NCBI GenBank assembly: GCA_037178675.1
Contig: JAYMGJ010000342.1
Span: 121,259-185,258, forward strand
Reading direction: 5' to 3'
DNA from: Scleroderma bovista
Lineage: Eukaryota > Basidiomycota > Agaricomycetes > Boletales > Sclerodermataceae
DNA: 64,000 nucleotides
Position 1 is the first letter of the stretch. Every line of letters starts with the position of its first letter. Of the stretch, positions 11,704 through 24,731 are shown piece by piece. The notes beneath the pieces were generated by a model. That model did not search any database. It worked only from the letters and a program-made list of their open reading frames with translations, and was not told where the DNA came from. A program made the position numbers and the translations under genes.

Positions 11704-13948
11704 TGTGTCTGGGGAGCTGAGACTCCATCGTCGAGATGAAACCCGGTTAAATATCTTGCACGCCCAGCTACGGCAAAACATATTTAGGGGCAGGTTAAGG
11801 TATTGAGATGTCCGGACCGGTCCAAAGTGAATTGAGACGAAACGCGTTAGAACACACGCATGGTGAAGGGCCTAAATTGACCCTGCGTATGGATGAAGGG
11901 TGGGTAGAGAATCGATGAGAGGTGCCTAATGGCAAACCTCGGAGCTGTGGAATGTAAAATGAACAAGCGGGTCCGGCGGTTGCCGCACTGAACAGAATAT
12001 ATCATTCCCAGTGTCATTGATGTTGACAAACGCTTAGTGCATCAGAAGTCAGATACGACGCCGCGCTGGATCTGCGGACACTGCAATGTTGAAATGTAAA
12101 GGAGTCGTTGATTGTGAAGTGCTAAGCGCGGCTGGGATGAGGGTGGCGTGTGACATACTAAAAGTGAGCTTCTATTAAGCTTTTAAGCCAGTCACCCAAC
12201 TTGAGTAAGAATCAAGCAGGAGGGTCATCGAAATACGTTGGCGCCCCAACGATGGGCCCCGGGACTGTTCCGTCCAAGAGAGAACACGAGATAAGCCTCA
12301 CTCTGCACGACTCCGCTACCAATTTCCCCGAAGAGCCGTTGTAAATGCTATCAAAGTTTACCGATAAGGGGCCGTTTAAACATATGAGCCAGCTATAAAA
12401 ATTATAATAATAATTAAAGTTGGGGAAGAACCGGTGAAATGGCCACTACTGCATGAACGAGTAAAGCTCCAGATGTGGTCAATGTCAGTAGGGTTGCGTT
12501 GAGGTGGAAATGAGAAGTGATCAATTATTGTTTATGCGGGCGTTCGAGATCATGATTTTTCATGGAATGCCGAGGACCGCCACTACGGGCTTACTTTCCT
12601 GGGTTTGAGGGCACAAAGAATAATCACGATCGACTTGCCACCGGGCCCCGTCGAAAGTTGAGGTTGCCTGACAACAATAGGGGTGGAACTATTTCCATTT
12701 GCGAAGGAAATACCAGTTGGTACGGTGCCAATCCTGAGTTCTGGTCGACAGTGAACAGAAATTTGGTGTGCGAGCCTTTTCTCAGTTCGTTTATACTGTA
12801 ATCACCACAGTTGCAAGAAGTTGTTAGCATGCCACAGGCTGCGAACAGAGACTGTCCACTGTTTCACTTGTTCAACTTGGGTATAAAGCAACAAAGTTAC
12901 CGTGGACTTGTCGATGCCGTACATATGTTGGTCCTCTCAATGTACTCGAGCTTGGTCTGACGTTGCATCAACGTTGATACCCTGCACTGTCTCAGTGATA
13001 GGACATCACCAGGATCGTCTGATATGAGAAGATGATGCGCCTACCACGGGAGAACGGACACTGTGCAGAAAACTATACCACGATCTTCGGAGCCACAGGG
13101 CACACATATGTATACTGACAAACAGAAGAACCACTTGATAAACACATTGTACCTTGACGAACACATAAATGTCCTCCCAAGACAGTAGATGAGTCAGTCA
13201 TTGAATCGCGCACCGGTTGGGCCGAAGTTGTAAAATGAGGATGGGGATATTCTTGCCGTAAGTATGTACGGGGATGGCTTCGAGCACTGAGTACCCATAG
13301 TATCGCATCCCTATCGTTTCTCGGTAAGCTATCAGTGCATCTTTTACATACGAGATCAGAGTAAATGGAAATTACTTTTCGTGACGGGGATAACCTAGAA
13401 AACTGAATCGTAAATACGCACGTTATAAGATAGCTAAGAATGCTGCTGCTAGTGCTACAAGTGGGACTCGATCAGATCTTAGTAAGTTGACACCGTCCGG
13501 CATGGAATGTTGCTGTCGAAAAAGGCCTAGTAGGACGAGGCGGAAGGTAATCGGAAAAAGAAATTCACTGTTTGTCATCTCAGTTGTATCTCAGTAGGAC
13601 ATTCTCGACCTACCATGTGTCGACTCGGCCCGACAGTGATTTTTCGGCGTCCATCAGACTTGAAGTCTCGGAGCTCTCCCAACGTATGCGCATCTAAGGC
13701 ACTGTTGAGCATTCACCTTGTCTGGCAGGGTGGAACACCAAGGCGGTTCGTCTCCACTGCCAGGGACACACAGTGATGTTTTTCTTCTCAGGTGTTTTGG
13801 CTTCATATATCATGGAGTGCAGTGATGCCTTCAAGTCCGAATTGGACCAATTTGCTTTGGTTACCTAATTCAGATGTCAAACGAGTGACTTCAACTGCCT
13901 CCACAGTTCCATACCAGCAACAGCCCACTTGTTGTGTCTAAGTTCAAC
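11704..13948. other. Gene-poor interval upstream of VPS45
   Basis: About 2.2 kb with no recognisable coding segment on either strand. Open frames stay below about 80 codons and could not be linked by splice sites. The final few hundred bases presumably include the VPS45 promoter. No transposon ends or tRNA boxes were seen. Confidence 0.45.
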
Positions 13949-16395
13949 ATGGATGTGGTGAAAGCGGTTGAAACATACATCACGAAGCTGGTGTCTACCC
14001 CATCCGCCATGAAGGTGCTCCTGCTCGACGCGCACACAGTACGGGAGATCCCCATCACACCTGCACATAATGGGACTGACACAATTGGGCCTTTTAGACC
14101 CCAATCGTGTCGCTTGCCGCAACCCAATCCACCTTGCTCTCCCATCAGGTTTATTTGACGGATCGCGTTGACAACGCTCAGCGGAGCAGGATGCCTCACA
14201 TGAAATGCGTGTGCTTCTTACAGCCAACTGCCGAAAGCATCGATGCAGTGTCCGAAGAGCTTCGAGAGCCAAAATATGGCGAATACTATCTCTGTCAGTG
14301 CGTGGCGTTGTTACGGTGATCACTTCAAGTGCTTATGGTTCGTGATATCTGACAGATTTTAGCAATGTTCTCTCGAAATCAACCATCGAGCGCCTTGCGG
14401 AAGCTGACGAGTTTGAAGTAGTAAGAGAAGTACAGGTATTCCACCGTCCGTCCTTTGCTGTACGGATATCTGAATATCAATATCAGGAATACTTTGCGGA
14501 TTTTGCACCCCTGTTACCATGTCTATTTTCCATCAACCACACGCCCACTCGGGACCGGCCTCTTTATGGCTCATCTCCCAATGTATGGGATAACGGCGCT
14601 CTAGAACGTTCAGTGCAAGGAATTCTTGCTGTCCTTTTGAGCTTGAAGAAAAAGCCCGTTATTAGGTATGAGAAGATGAGTGGCATGGCCAAGAAACTGG
14701 CCAACGAAGTTCAGGTAAAAGATCCTGCCACTCAATGAATGGGTCACGTTGAAAATTGCTGATAGCACCGGATACAATCAGAAGCAACCCTGTTTGATTT
14801 TCGGTTGACAGTCGTATCACCCCTATTGATCATTCTAGACCGGAGAAATGATCCCGTCACACCCCTGTTGACTCAATGGACTTACCAAGCTATGGTGCAT
14901 GAACTCCTCGGTATCCAGAATGGCCGGGTAAACCTTAACATGGTCCCTGGTATACAACCTGAGCTCTCTGTACGTATTTTCTTTACTCGTTCACGTGAAT
15001 GTAATTTAATTGATATCACAGGAAATCACCCTGACGACATCCACTGATCCATTTTTTCAAGCACACCATCTTGCGACATTCGGCGACCTTGGAACTTCAC
15101 TCAAGAATTATGTCCAGTCTTACCAATCGCGCTCGCTCGCCCAATCTCCATCAGCCATCAATTCAATATCTGACATGAAACGATTTGTGGAGGAATATCC
15201 CGAGTTCAGGAAACTGGGTGGCAACGTTAGTAAACACGTGAATTTGGTGGACGAGCTTAGTAGGTTGGTCGAAAGAGATCATCTACTCGAGATAGGAGAG
15301 ATAGAGCAAGGCCTGGCAACGAGTTCTGGATGTGATTTCAAGGTCGGCCTATTTCGTAGTCTTTAAAGCTGCTGGTATGAATTCACACAGACGGTACAAT
15401 CTCTCGTCACTAACAACGCCGTTTCACCGTGGAGCAAGCTGCGCATTGTCATTTTGTTTGCCTTGCGCTATCAAAAGACTCAAACGAGTAACATTGCTTC
15501 ATTGATTAATCTTCTGCTGGTCAATGGGGTTTCGAAAGAGGAAGCAAGGGTCTGTCAACTCTGGCTTCGTCGCCATTGAGTTCTGACTATCTTTACATTT
15601 CTCCAGCTCGTTTATGTATTTTTGAACATTGCTGGCTCAGATCAGCGACAAGACGATCTATTCTCTACAGAGTCTCTTCTGGCAAAAGGCAAGTCAGCGT
15701 TGAAAGGATTAAAGGTACGCTTCCTCGACGACGTAGCTGCTATGGCTAACTGAGACAACGATAGGGTGTCGAGAATGTATACACGCAGCACACACCTCAC
15801 TTGTCACAGACATTGGATAATCTTCTCAAAGGCAGACTTAAAGAGTCGAGTTATCCATTTCTCGAGGGTGGGGGGTCAAATTTAGGTTTGCAACGGTGGG
15901 TCATTTTGATTGCATGGACGTTCTGCACTTCAACCACCGTCTTTTAGGCCCCAAGACGTCATTATTTTTATGATTGGCGGGGCGACATACGAGGAAGCGA
16001 GGACTGTGGCACTACTAAATCAGGAGGCAAATAATATGGGAACCCAAATACTACTCGGAGGCACTTGTGTCCACAATTCTTCGAGGTGCATTCCTATAAC
16101 TTTGCTGAAGTGTGTGTTGCCCTAACATCTGATCAGCTACGTTGAGATGATCAGAGCTGCTGCGCAGAATTTCCCCTCTTCTGTGTACGAGCCTCCGCCA
16201 GAATCGGTGTCCACAGCACCATCCCTCAACCTTAATCTGGGTGGTGTTAACGTTAGTTTGGGTGGGCCCGCAGGAACAGGCGTTTATAGGACTAGCTCGG
16301 ACAATACGGGTGTGCAAGCTGAGGGGATCAAGGACGGGGTCCGCAGCTTGTTTGATAGGGTCAAGCAGGGGGTCGATAAGATAGGGCTCTCATAG
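13949..16395 (+). CDS. VPS45: Vps45, Sec1/Munc18-family vesicle-fusion protein
   Basis: Eleven exons (13949-14038, 14098-14293, 14356-14435, 14487-14714, 14766-14969, 15022-15342, 15391-15549, 15607-15714, 15765-15895, 15948-16085, 16137-16395) give 637 residues. SM-family landmarks run in order: [107 protein letters not shown] and [10 protein letters not shown]. Vps45 binds the SNAREs Tlg2/Pep12 (syntaxin 16 type) and drives fusion at the trans-Golgi and endosome. The last roughly 80 residues are an extra Gly/Ser/Pro tail, absent from yeast and human Vps45, ending [14 protein letters not shown]. The start is the ATG directly before the conserved N-terminal helix. No lesion was seen. Confidence 0.95.
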
Positions 16396-16721
16396 GAAGT
16401 CGTTTTCTAATGAGGGGTGTCCTCTGCACTCTTAATTTTATCCGCTTTGATGCGTCGCTGTGTATGATCGCATCTCGTCTTTTTTTTTCACACGAGTGCA
16501 CTTAGGTAGTTCGACACAACTTGAGAGTTGCTGACTTGCCATTGGACAACGAAAAATGATCAAATGATCGGTGGCAGTGTCGAGAGTGGACACGTCGTTC
16601 GTCACGTGTTTGCGATGATACCGCTCTGGGTTTGCTCTGCTCAAGGCGACAACAACTGGACTTGGGTTTCTTGCATACTCTTTCTCTGGCCATTGCTCGT
16701 CTGGATTTAGAACTGTGAGAT
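16396..16721. other. Spacer between VPS45 and ERV46
   Basis: 326 bp between two genes on the same strand. It should hold the VPS45 terminator region and the ERV46 promoter; a pyrimidine-rich tract lies near 16,475-16,490. No gene seen. Confidence 0.5.
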
Positions 16722-18400
16722 ATGCCCAAGGGATTTCTGACGGGTCTGAAAGGCATTGATGCCTTTGGAAAGGTATGTATTCTTCGGACGCATAGTGGAC
16801 GGACGAGCCACGTATTCACGCATTGTACAGACGACAGAGGACGTCAAGGTAAAAACGCGCACAGGCGCATTCCGTAAGTTCACACTCTTCTTCTTCTGGG
16901 ACTTCCTCACATCGTGATGTACTCTAGTCACACTCATTTCCGCATGTATCATACTTGCGTTCACAACCATCGAATTTTTCGATTACCGACGAGTGGGAGT
17001 CGACACTTCCATTGTGGTGGACAGAAGCCGAGGCCAAAAACTGAGCGTACGGCTTAACGTTACGTTCCCACACGTCCCCTGTTACCGTGAGCCATTTTCC
17101 TAAGGCTGGGATCCAGTTTCTTGACAGCTTGACATTTTGTGGACCAGTGTTGAGTCTTGATGTCATGGACATCTCTGGGGAGCAGCAGCGGGATATCTCT
17201 CACAACATATTGAAGAAGCGGCTCACGAACAATGGTGCCGACGTTCCGGGACAACGCAGCGGCGACCTTGGGAATGAAATCGACAAACTGGCAGAGCAAC
17301 GGGGACCAGACTACTGCGGGTCATGCTTTGGTGGTATAGAACCTGCAAGCGGATGCTGCAACAGCTGTGAAGATGTCCGACAAGCGTACGCCAATAAAGG
17401 ATGGTCTTTTGGGAACCCAGACGATATTGAACAAGTCAGTTATTAATCGCAATACTAGAATGGTCGACTCAGTCGGAATTTCGTGCAGTGCGTCCAAGAG
17501 GGATGGACAGATAAGCTTAAGGAACAGGCCGATGAAGGCTGCAACGTCTCAGGTCGTATCCGCGTGAACAAAGTCGTCGGCAGCATCCAGCTCACTCCAG
17601 GAAAGTCATACCAATCCGGCAATCGATTCTTTTATGATATGGTGCCATATCTCAAAGATGATGGTAACCCCCATGACTTCACCCATTTCATTCATGAATT
17701 CTATTTCATGGCGGACGACGAGTATAACCCGAAGAAAGCCACTATATCCAAGGATATGAAGAAACGCATGGATATTGCTGAAAATCCATTGGATGGCTAT
17801 GTTGGCAAGGTCTGCAGTCGTCGCCGAATTTCTTGCCCTCGTGTTAATGTGCTCTTCCTAGACGGACAAGGCGCAATACATGTTCCAGTACTTCCTCAAG
17901 GTTGTCTCCACTCAATTCAAAACTCTGAATGGGAAGTCTGTTAGTATAGGTTATTACTTGTACTTCTTGCCACCAGTGCTCATGCTACACACAGATAAAT
18001 TCCCATCAATATAGCGTTACTCACTTTGAGCGGGATTTGGGCGAAAGCGGGAACGAGAATAAGCAGGGTGTTTTTACACAGCATGGCACCATTGGCATAC
18101 CTGGTATGCAGGCCCTGATCCTTACTTGCATACGATTGACCGGTGTCTAGGTGCCTTCTTCAATTTCGAGATATCCCCTATTCTCATCATGCATTCTGAA
18201 ACAAGGCAATCATTTGCACATTTCCTCACTTCGTAAGTACCTGTTGTAATGGATGTTCATCGTCTCATCGGTGCCCTAGGACGTGTGCTATCGTGGGAGG
18301 TGTTTTGACAGTAGCAGCTCTATTAGACGGTATATTGTTCGCAACGGGACGCAAGTTTAAGATGGCTGGCGGCGGCAATGGCTCTGCAAAGCTCATGTAA
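16722..18400 (+). CDS. ERV46: Erv46/ERGIC3 cargo receptor of COPII vesicles
   Basis: Nine exons (16722-16772, 16831-16873, 16928-17086, 17148-17434, 17489-17809, 17862-17939, 17995-18103, 18151-18232, 18280-18400) give 416 residues. The start MPKGFLTGLKGIDAFGK is the usual short cytosolic leader. A first membrane span (about 33-50) leads to VDRSRGQKL and the lumenal domain, with LSLDVMDISGEQQ, the paired cysteine motifs CGSCFG and GCCNSCEDVR, and NFEISPILI. A second span, TCAIVGGVLTVAALLDGIL, precedes a short tail. Erv46 with Erv41 cycles between ER and Golgi and retrieves or carries cargo in COPII vesicles. The cysteine motifs and both spans are intact. It follows VPS45 by 326 bp and precedes the peptidase gene by only 119 bp on the same strand. 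Confidence 0.95.
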
Positions 18401-18519
18401 ATACATGCTTGTATCACCTCCATATTGCTGTAACTACGCGTTTTTTGGTTGTACTGTGGAGGTACGGTCACGTGCACACCAGAAACACCAGCGTCTACAG
18501 TGATCGCTTCAACATATCC

Positions 18520-21500
18520 ATGTGGTTGCCCAAGGCTGCTCTCGGCCTTCTTGGGCTATTTGCTCAGCAGCCATTCGTTCCCTCCTCAACACCACTGGCG
18601 CATCCCAAAGAAACCATGGTCCCGAACCCGAATGTTACGTTTGCATTGAGATCGGGTTCCGGTGTCTTCTCTCCCCAGGACATGCTTTCTTTACCGAGAC
18701 CTGGGGATCCCCTGGCTAATGCAGCTGGTGATTTGGCCCTGGTTCTCATCAGTCAGTTTTCTTTCGATGATCGTAAGTGAGTACCCTCTCCCGTGCGGAT
18801 GCTATTTGCACTCTGACCTCGAGAACAGGACCCGCAAGTCACTTGCTGTCGTACCTTTGGAGGTCGGATCACAGGAATATCGTATCCCACTACCAAATGG
18901 TGGTGATGCATTCTGGCTTGATTCGCGTACGATTGCACTTGTTGTAGAAGCGGAGGAAGACAAAAAACAAGAGCTTCATGCGTTGCCAGTCACATACGAG
19001 AAGGGGTTCGTCAGCACGGGTGAACCTGTTTTGGTTGGAACTTTCCCTGTTACTACCGCGGCAGATTTTCGCTATTCGGCTCGTGCTGGCGCCCTTGTCT
19101 TCTCTGCGCCCGTCTATGCAGACGATGATTTGGCGGCGGTAAAGGAGAATGACGAGGCCTATGAGAACCGAGGCGACACTGCTCTCGTATATGACCAAAC
19201 TTTTCAACGTCACTGGGATACGTGGGTTGGCCCCAAGCACAAGTCGCTTTTTACTGTCAAGTTGCACAAAGGCCATGGGAAATACGTCTTGGGCGACAAT
19301 TTTGTTAATGTCCTCAAGGGCACTGGTTTGGTATGGTATGTCTATTGCTAGTTATACTTCCTAACTAGTTATAGAGTTCGCCAGTTGAACCCTTTGGGGG
19401 AACAGATGATTTCGACATTTCAGACAGTCAAATCATCTTGACTGCAAAGGATCCCAAGCTTCCCAAGGCATGGCATACAAAGCAAAATGAATGTTCTTGT
19501 TATAGCTTCTTTGTTCTCTGCTGACTGTCCCACAGATCTATCTGGTCGACTTCGATGGATCGAACTTGGTGGAGCTCACTTCTGGTATCCATGGTGCCAC
19601 ACATGCCCCTGCTTTCAATCGCCAAGGGACCAAGGTGGCCTGGCTTCAACTTGATGAAGATGGGCATGAATCAGACAGGTTGGACCTTATTCACCCCAAA
19701 AAATTAGTTGGCTAATTGCTCGGTGGAGGCACAAGATCGTTATTCATGACCTTGTCGAGCACGTCAGCTTCACAGTTACCCAAGATTGGGATCGTTCTCC
19801 CAGTGCATTAGCAGTACGTCTTCCTTTTTGAGATCAACTCATACATTGAAATTGCCACAGTTTTCAGAAAGCGGAAATTTCCTTTATTTTGCTGCGGAAG
19901 ATATCGCTCGGGTTAAAGTCTTTGCCCTTCCTGTTCCTCCAACCCCAAGCCAAAGTACCACCAATCCGAGGTTCACAGGCCCTTATCAGACTCCTGTTGC
20001 CCTAACCTCCACTCATGCTGTTTCTGGCCTTCAAGTCCTGCCCAATGATCGCCTCTGTTTTGCAGTCTCCTCGCTTACTTCACCCAATGAGGTATACACT
20101 CTCAGCAATCTTCATAGAGTAGAAGCGGATATCGTGAATCAAGTTACGGACATCCACCGCGGTGAACTCGCTCAGATCACCAAGATCTCGACAGATTTGT
20201 TGCAGGATAAATTTATGCATCCTGGAGAAGAGTTTTGGTTCGAAGGAGCGGCTCAACAAATCCATGGATGGATCCTCACCCCTCCTGGTTACAAGCCTAC
20301 TGACGTGAAAAAATGGCCCGTATTATTGCTTATTCATGGAGGTTCATCATCTTCCATTGTCCCCCAATCATCATGTATCATTCAATCTTGACATATTTAG
20401 GTCCAGAGTCTTGCTGGCAAGATTCCTGGTCGGCGCGTTGGAACCCGAATGGTAACTTCTGCTTCTGGCTTATTTAGAAGTCACCTCATGGTCATGGGAT
20501 AGTATTTGCCAATCAAGGCTACTTCGTGGTGGCTATGAATCCAACAGGGTCCACTTCTTTTGGCCAGAGTATGCTTCCCCACAATGCATGTTGAAAGTCT
20601 TGGCACTGAATCCACTGTCTGCCAGATCTCACTGAAGGTATTAAAGAGGACTGGGGAGGAAAACCTTTTGTAGATCTCCGCAAAGGTTGGAAATATATCC
20701 TCGATAACTACCCTCAAGTAAGCTACTCAAGCCAGTCTTGAGGTCATGCGATTGACAGCCTGTACTTTCATTAGGTCGACCCAGAGCGTGCGGGCGCGGC
20801 AGGTGCTAGTTGGGGTGGTTATGCTATCAAGTGTGTATTTATTCATTGAAGGGGCCAGGATTCTGACCATGACATATAAGTTGGATACAAGGAAACCCCG
20901 AGTTTGGTTTCAACTTCAAGGCACTCTTCTGCCACGATGGTGTACGCATCTCAACCCCTTATGACGCTGACGTCTTTAAACCATCTTACAGGTTTTCGAT
21001 ACCACTTACAATGGCTATGCCACTGATGAACTTTTCTTTGTGAGTTGGTATTCCACGAATACCTGTAAGGTTATTTACCATTGTCCAGTTCAACCACGAA
21101 TGGGGAGGACGCCCATGGGAGCCGAAATCCTTTGAGCTGTCTCGGAAGTGCGTACACCTTCCCCTGTAAACGGTCTTTGGGGCGTTGATGTGATGACTCT
21201 TGTTACTACAGATACAGCCCCGCATACACCGTCAACAAGTGGTCAACGCCGCAACTCATCGTTCATGGAAGCAAAGATTATCGCCTTCCTGAAGGTGATG
21301 GTATTGGAGTGTTCCATGCTTTACAGCAGTAAGCATCTCTACACCTTTGCTACTCAATAAAATTGACGGTTTGTCCTAGACTTGGTATTCCTAGTCGGCT
21401 CGTCATCTTCCCTGATGAAAACCACTGGGTTCTTAAACCCGGTAACAAGTGCGTTTTCCCTTTTTGTAATGCACCGTCAAGTCCTTATTCGGTCGGCCCC

Positions 21501-21575
21501 TGTTCTAGCTTGAAGTGGCATTATGAAGTGTTTAGATGGTTTGACCAGTTCATTGGCGAGAAACACGAGGCCTAA
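18520..21575 (+). CDS. Dipeptidyl-peptidase V, secreted S9C serine peptidase
   Basis: Sixteen exons sum to 2,268 nt, a 755-residue protein. MWLPKAALGLLGLFAQQ is a signal peptide. A beta-propeller half follows (QEYRIPLPNGGDAFW, VYDQTFQRHWDTW, KLPKAWHTKQ), then the alpha/beta-hydrolase half with LLIHGGPESCWQDSW, the nucleophile in AGASWGGYA, the Asp in HGSKDYRLPEGDG and the His in FPDENHWV. This is the DPP5 / Aspergillus DppV type, which releases X-Ala and similar dipeptides outside the cell. Most introns are 44-60 bp and GT-AG. One is unusual: after TKQN (19488) the intron must begin GAATGT rather than GT to keep the frame, with a normal CAG at 19533-19535. The junction at 19330/19375 has two in-frame options. 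All catalytic residues are present. Confidence 0.92.
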
Positions 21576-21713
21576 AAGTATAGGTCGGAAATCAGAATAA
21601 TTGCTAAATGATTGTATACACTTGGCGTATGAAGTGTTCGCATGGGAATCCGCGAATTACATAGGTATCAAAGTACATAGCAGAATTAAAAGACCAGCCC
21701 CAGGCCATTCCCA

Positions 21714-23002
21714 TCATCGTGATTTCGTTGACTGAGTGGCACCTGGAGGTCGAATTTTCCGTTCCGTTGTGGAAGATACTAGCTTGCGCTTCCTTGTCCC
21801 CGTTGGCTGACTAGGTTTCTTCGTCGAAGATGGCTTTCGTACATGTTTTATACCGTAGATTGCCTTGGGGTTGTCCTAGGAACGAGGTTAGCCAATATAA
21901 AAGCGAAACACAAGAACCCACCTCAGCACCCATCATCAACTCGTCATCATCATCAGATATAGCATCCGAGGAGATGTTGTCATTATGCTCGGATCCTTCG
22001 CTCCCAAAGCCTTCACCGGCACATGTGGAGTCTGAATCGTCTACCTCCACATAGGGGCGTTTTACAGCTGCCTTGCGCTTGATGCGTGTGGCCGCTTGAT
22101 TTGGCTTTGCGGACTGCGTTGGCGCAGATGCGGGCTTTGAGGACGAGATAGATGGGGGGAATGTAGACGCAGATGGGACCACCCCCAATTCTGGAGCTCC
22201 ATGATCCACACTTTCCTCCTTGACGGGAACCTCGACTACAGCCTGAACACGCCTGAGGAGGACCTGACGGCTGCCAGGCACTGATCCCGCACCTGTTGTC
22301 CCGCGAGAGGAAGGTGTCTGAAGGGCGTTCAAACGTGTGCTTGTCTGGGCATCGGATGTCGAGATTGCTGACGACAATGCGAGAAAAAACGACGCACAGA
22401 AAGTTGCTCCGAGACGAGTTCGTCGACTCGTTGGGCGAGCTTTGTTCGTTCCTGATCGACGCGAAGAAATTGCTCTTTCCAACTGATTGCTTCTAGTCTG
22501 GATGTTTCTTCGAGACGGAGGCACTGTTCTTTCCATTGCGTTGCTTCTCGACGTAGTTGGGCGATGGTCTCCAAATGATGCTTGATCTAGAAAAATGAAT
22601 ACGCTCGGAATGGACGCGTGCACAAAGAACGAAAGACTATACAGTCAACTCGGCCTGATCTGCCTGTCACACGTTCAATGAGTGGATATGGGGAGATGTG
22701 CGACGTGAACGCGCACCGCGGCCTTCCACACACTGGCCTCCTGCTTCCAAGCTTGCTCCTCAAGTCTGCAGGCGTGAAGTGCTTTGATAGCCTCGTCCCG
22801 GTCTCGACGGGCCTCGCGCGTGTCTGCGGCAGTTTGGGTGATATCCTTACGTGCTTGATCCTGTGCAGTGGTAATCTAACACAAACGATACTCTGTTACA
22901 CGACACACAGTAATTTGGTTCGAACATGCGTACTGCAAGGGTCGCTGCTTTGTTGAAGGCTGCCAACGCGTCTGTGAGGATTGCTGACGGCGACGGACTC
23001 AT
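21714..23002 (-). CDS. Unknown coiled-coil protein with basic C-terminus
   Basis: Six exons (23002-22934, 22875-22717, 22663-22643, 22586-22398, 22344-21922, 21875-21714), one of only 21 nt, sum to 341 codons, a 340-residue protein. Residues 1-147 are mostly helical and charged with heptad-like spacing (ARKDITQTAADTREARRDRD, LRREATQWKEQCLRLEE), predicting a coiled coil. A Pro/Ser-rich middle holds a basic patch (AATRIKRKAAVKRPYVEV) followed by an acidic run (SSDAISDDDDELMMG). The tail, KKPSQPTGTRKRKLV, looks like a nuclear localisation signal. I do not recognise a named family; nuclear coiled-coil protein is an inference. Its start is 68 bp from the oppositely directed F-box gene, so the two probably share a promoter. 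It converges with the peptidase gene at 138 bp. Confidence 0.75.
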
Positions 23003-23070
23003 GGTGCAGAAGGGCGCGTCTCGGCAAACACCGACCTCGCCCCTGTCACTCCCCCCACCAGCAAGACATA
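23003..23070. promoter_or_regulatory. 68-bp bidirectional start-to-start region
   Basis: The ATG of the coiled-coil gene (minus) and the ATG of the F-box gene (plus) are only 68 bp apart, so promoters and 5' leaders must overlap each other or the neighbouring coding exon. The stretch is pyrimidine-rich on the plus strand (CACTCCCCCCACCAGCAAG). No TATA box is evident. Confidence 0.5.
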
Positions 23071-24731
23071 ATGCGCATATCGTCCCTCAGTGCTGATACC
23101 ATTGACCATATCCTCACGTCACTGACCGACTTTAAAAGCCTGGCTTCAGTGTTGCTGGCTTCGAAGTTTGTGTACACGGTTTATTCCACCCGTCCAACGT
23201 CCATCAAACGTGCAGTTGCCTACAACGTTGTCGGTCCAGCCTTACCTCAAGCACTGCGATTCGTTAGGTGCGACAGACAGGAGATGAAGCAGCTACCTGC
23301 TGCAGAGTTGCCGGGCGAAGACGAGCTCGAGAAGAATCCCTGTCTGTCATCCGACGATATTAGAGGTCTAGTCAAGATTGCTGAACAGGCCCAAGAGCTC
23401 GAAGACATATTCAGCTGGAGGTGCACATCACTTATATTCTTCATTATTTGTATGGCTAATACTTCATCTCCAGAGAGAAAGATCATGCTTTCCGAACGAG
23501 TCGCCTCTCTGCTTTGGAGTCATACCGCTTTCAACGTGCTTTATTCAGAATATGCTTGGCTGCATCTGTCTACAATTTATCGTCCCTCCTCGAGGAGGTT
23601 ATGGACGGCGACCCAGAGGTTGAATATATTGGTGACGAGAACCTTGAATTACGACGGGAATTATTTGACACCTTTTCTACCTCCGATGTAAAGGAGATCA
23701 GCAGACTGGGAGCTTTCCTCCGGCACCTCGCTACCTGGAGTGCCAATGCCTATTCCAACCCTGGTGGGTAAACAATAATTCGAGCTGTCCACACCCTAAC
23801 CCTTTTCTGATAGATTATGCTGACATCTTTTTGTCGAATCAGCCACTATTAGATACTATATTGGGTATTTACAGGGGCACTCCTCCCTCGGCTTTTAATC
23901 CCTTGGACTCGGATGACCTCCCAGATATCTTCGCGGGTTTCCTTTCTTCTCCTCTGGACTATATCCTGTCAAAACGCACAAAGTCTAGCAACACTGGGGA
24001 AGCAGTGTTACTCACTGGCACACCAGAAACCAACCTCGAATGTCAGTTGCACATTTTTGCCTTCACATCCTCTAGTAATTGTGCTTAGGTGATCAATGCT
24101 GTTGCAATCTTTCTACGAGGAATCGTCTGTGGGGTCCAACGGGTAGGACCTTCTGCAAACAAGTCATTGACCTCTCCTCAATGATCCACAGACTGGGAAT
24201 ATCTCCGAGGCTATTTGACCCCCTTACGGATGTGTACGCTCTTGAAGGGTCGACTTCCGAGTAATCTTAGCGAGACCACGGCTTTCCGTGATGTATGGAC
24301 GCAGCATCGATACGAGGTGTTGATAAGCGAGGTTTTTGATTGCATAACGGCGGAGTATGATGATTGGAAAAGGGAGAATTTATTGTGCTTGTGCTGTCTT
24401 TGCCAATTCCTCCACGACCATCTTCATATATGGTACATGCAACGGAACCAGAATTGTACGTCTCCAATGCTCACCAATTCACTAAGTCATATATGATTTC
24501 TTCATACAGCTGGCATAGTTGGCATGATAACTAGAGAAAACTGCTGGTATGGCTATAACTGTCGTACCCAAGCACATAATTATGCGCACTCCTCTAAACT
24601 GAATGTATGGCTTTTGTCGACCGTTCATGTGTTAATCTCTGACTGATATGTTTCAGCATTGGTGTGCACCGACCAGTGGTGATCCAGTACCAAGTTTCCA
24701 CCTTCAGGTGCCTGCAGAGACGGATTTCTGA
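23071..24731 (+). CDS. F-box-like protein with C-terminal Cys/His motif
   Basis: Seven exons (23071-23420, 23474-23763, 23814-24041, 24089-24142, 24192-24455, 24510-24604, 24657-24731) sum to 452 codons, a 451-residue protein. The N-terminus, MRISSLSADTIDHILTSLTD followed by FKSLASVLLASK, is an F-box-like helix set that in other proteins docks Skp1 of SCF ubiquitin ligases. The middle is helical and without a known motif. The C-terminus has NCWYGYNCRTQAHNYAH, then KLNHWCAPTSGDP. The spacing of Cys and His suggests a small zinc site; this is inference. The substrate-recognition role is assumed from the F-box alone. The short exon at 24089-24142 includes CDQCCCN and is placed by phase only, so it is the least certain part. 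Confidence 0.75.
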
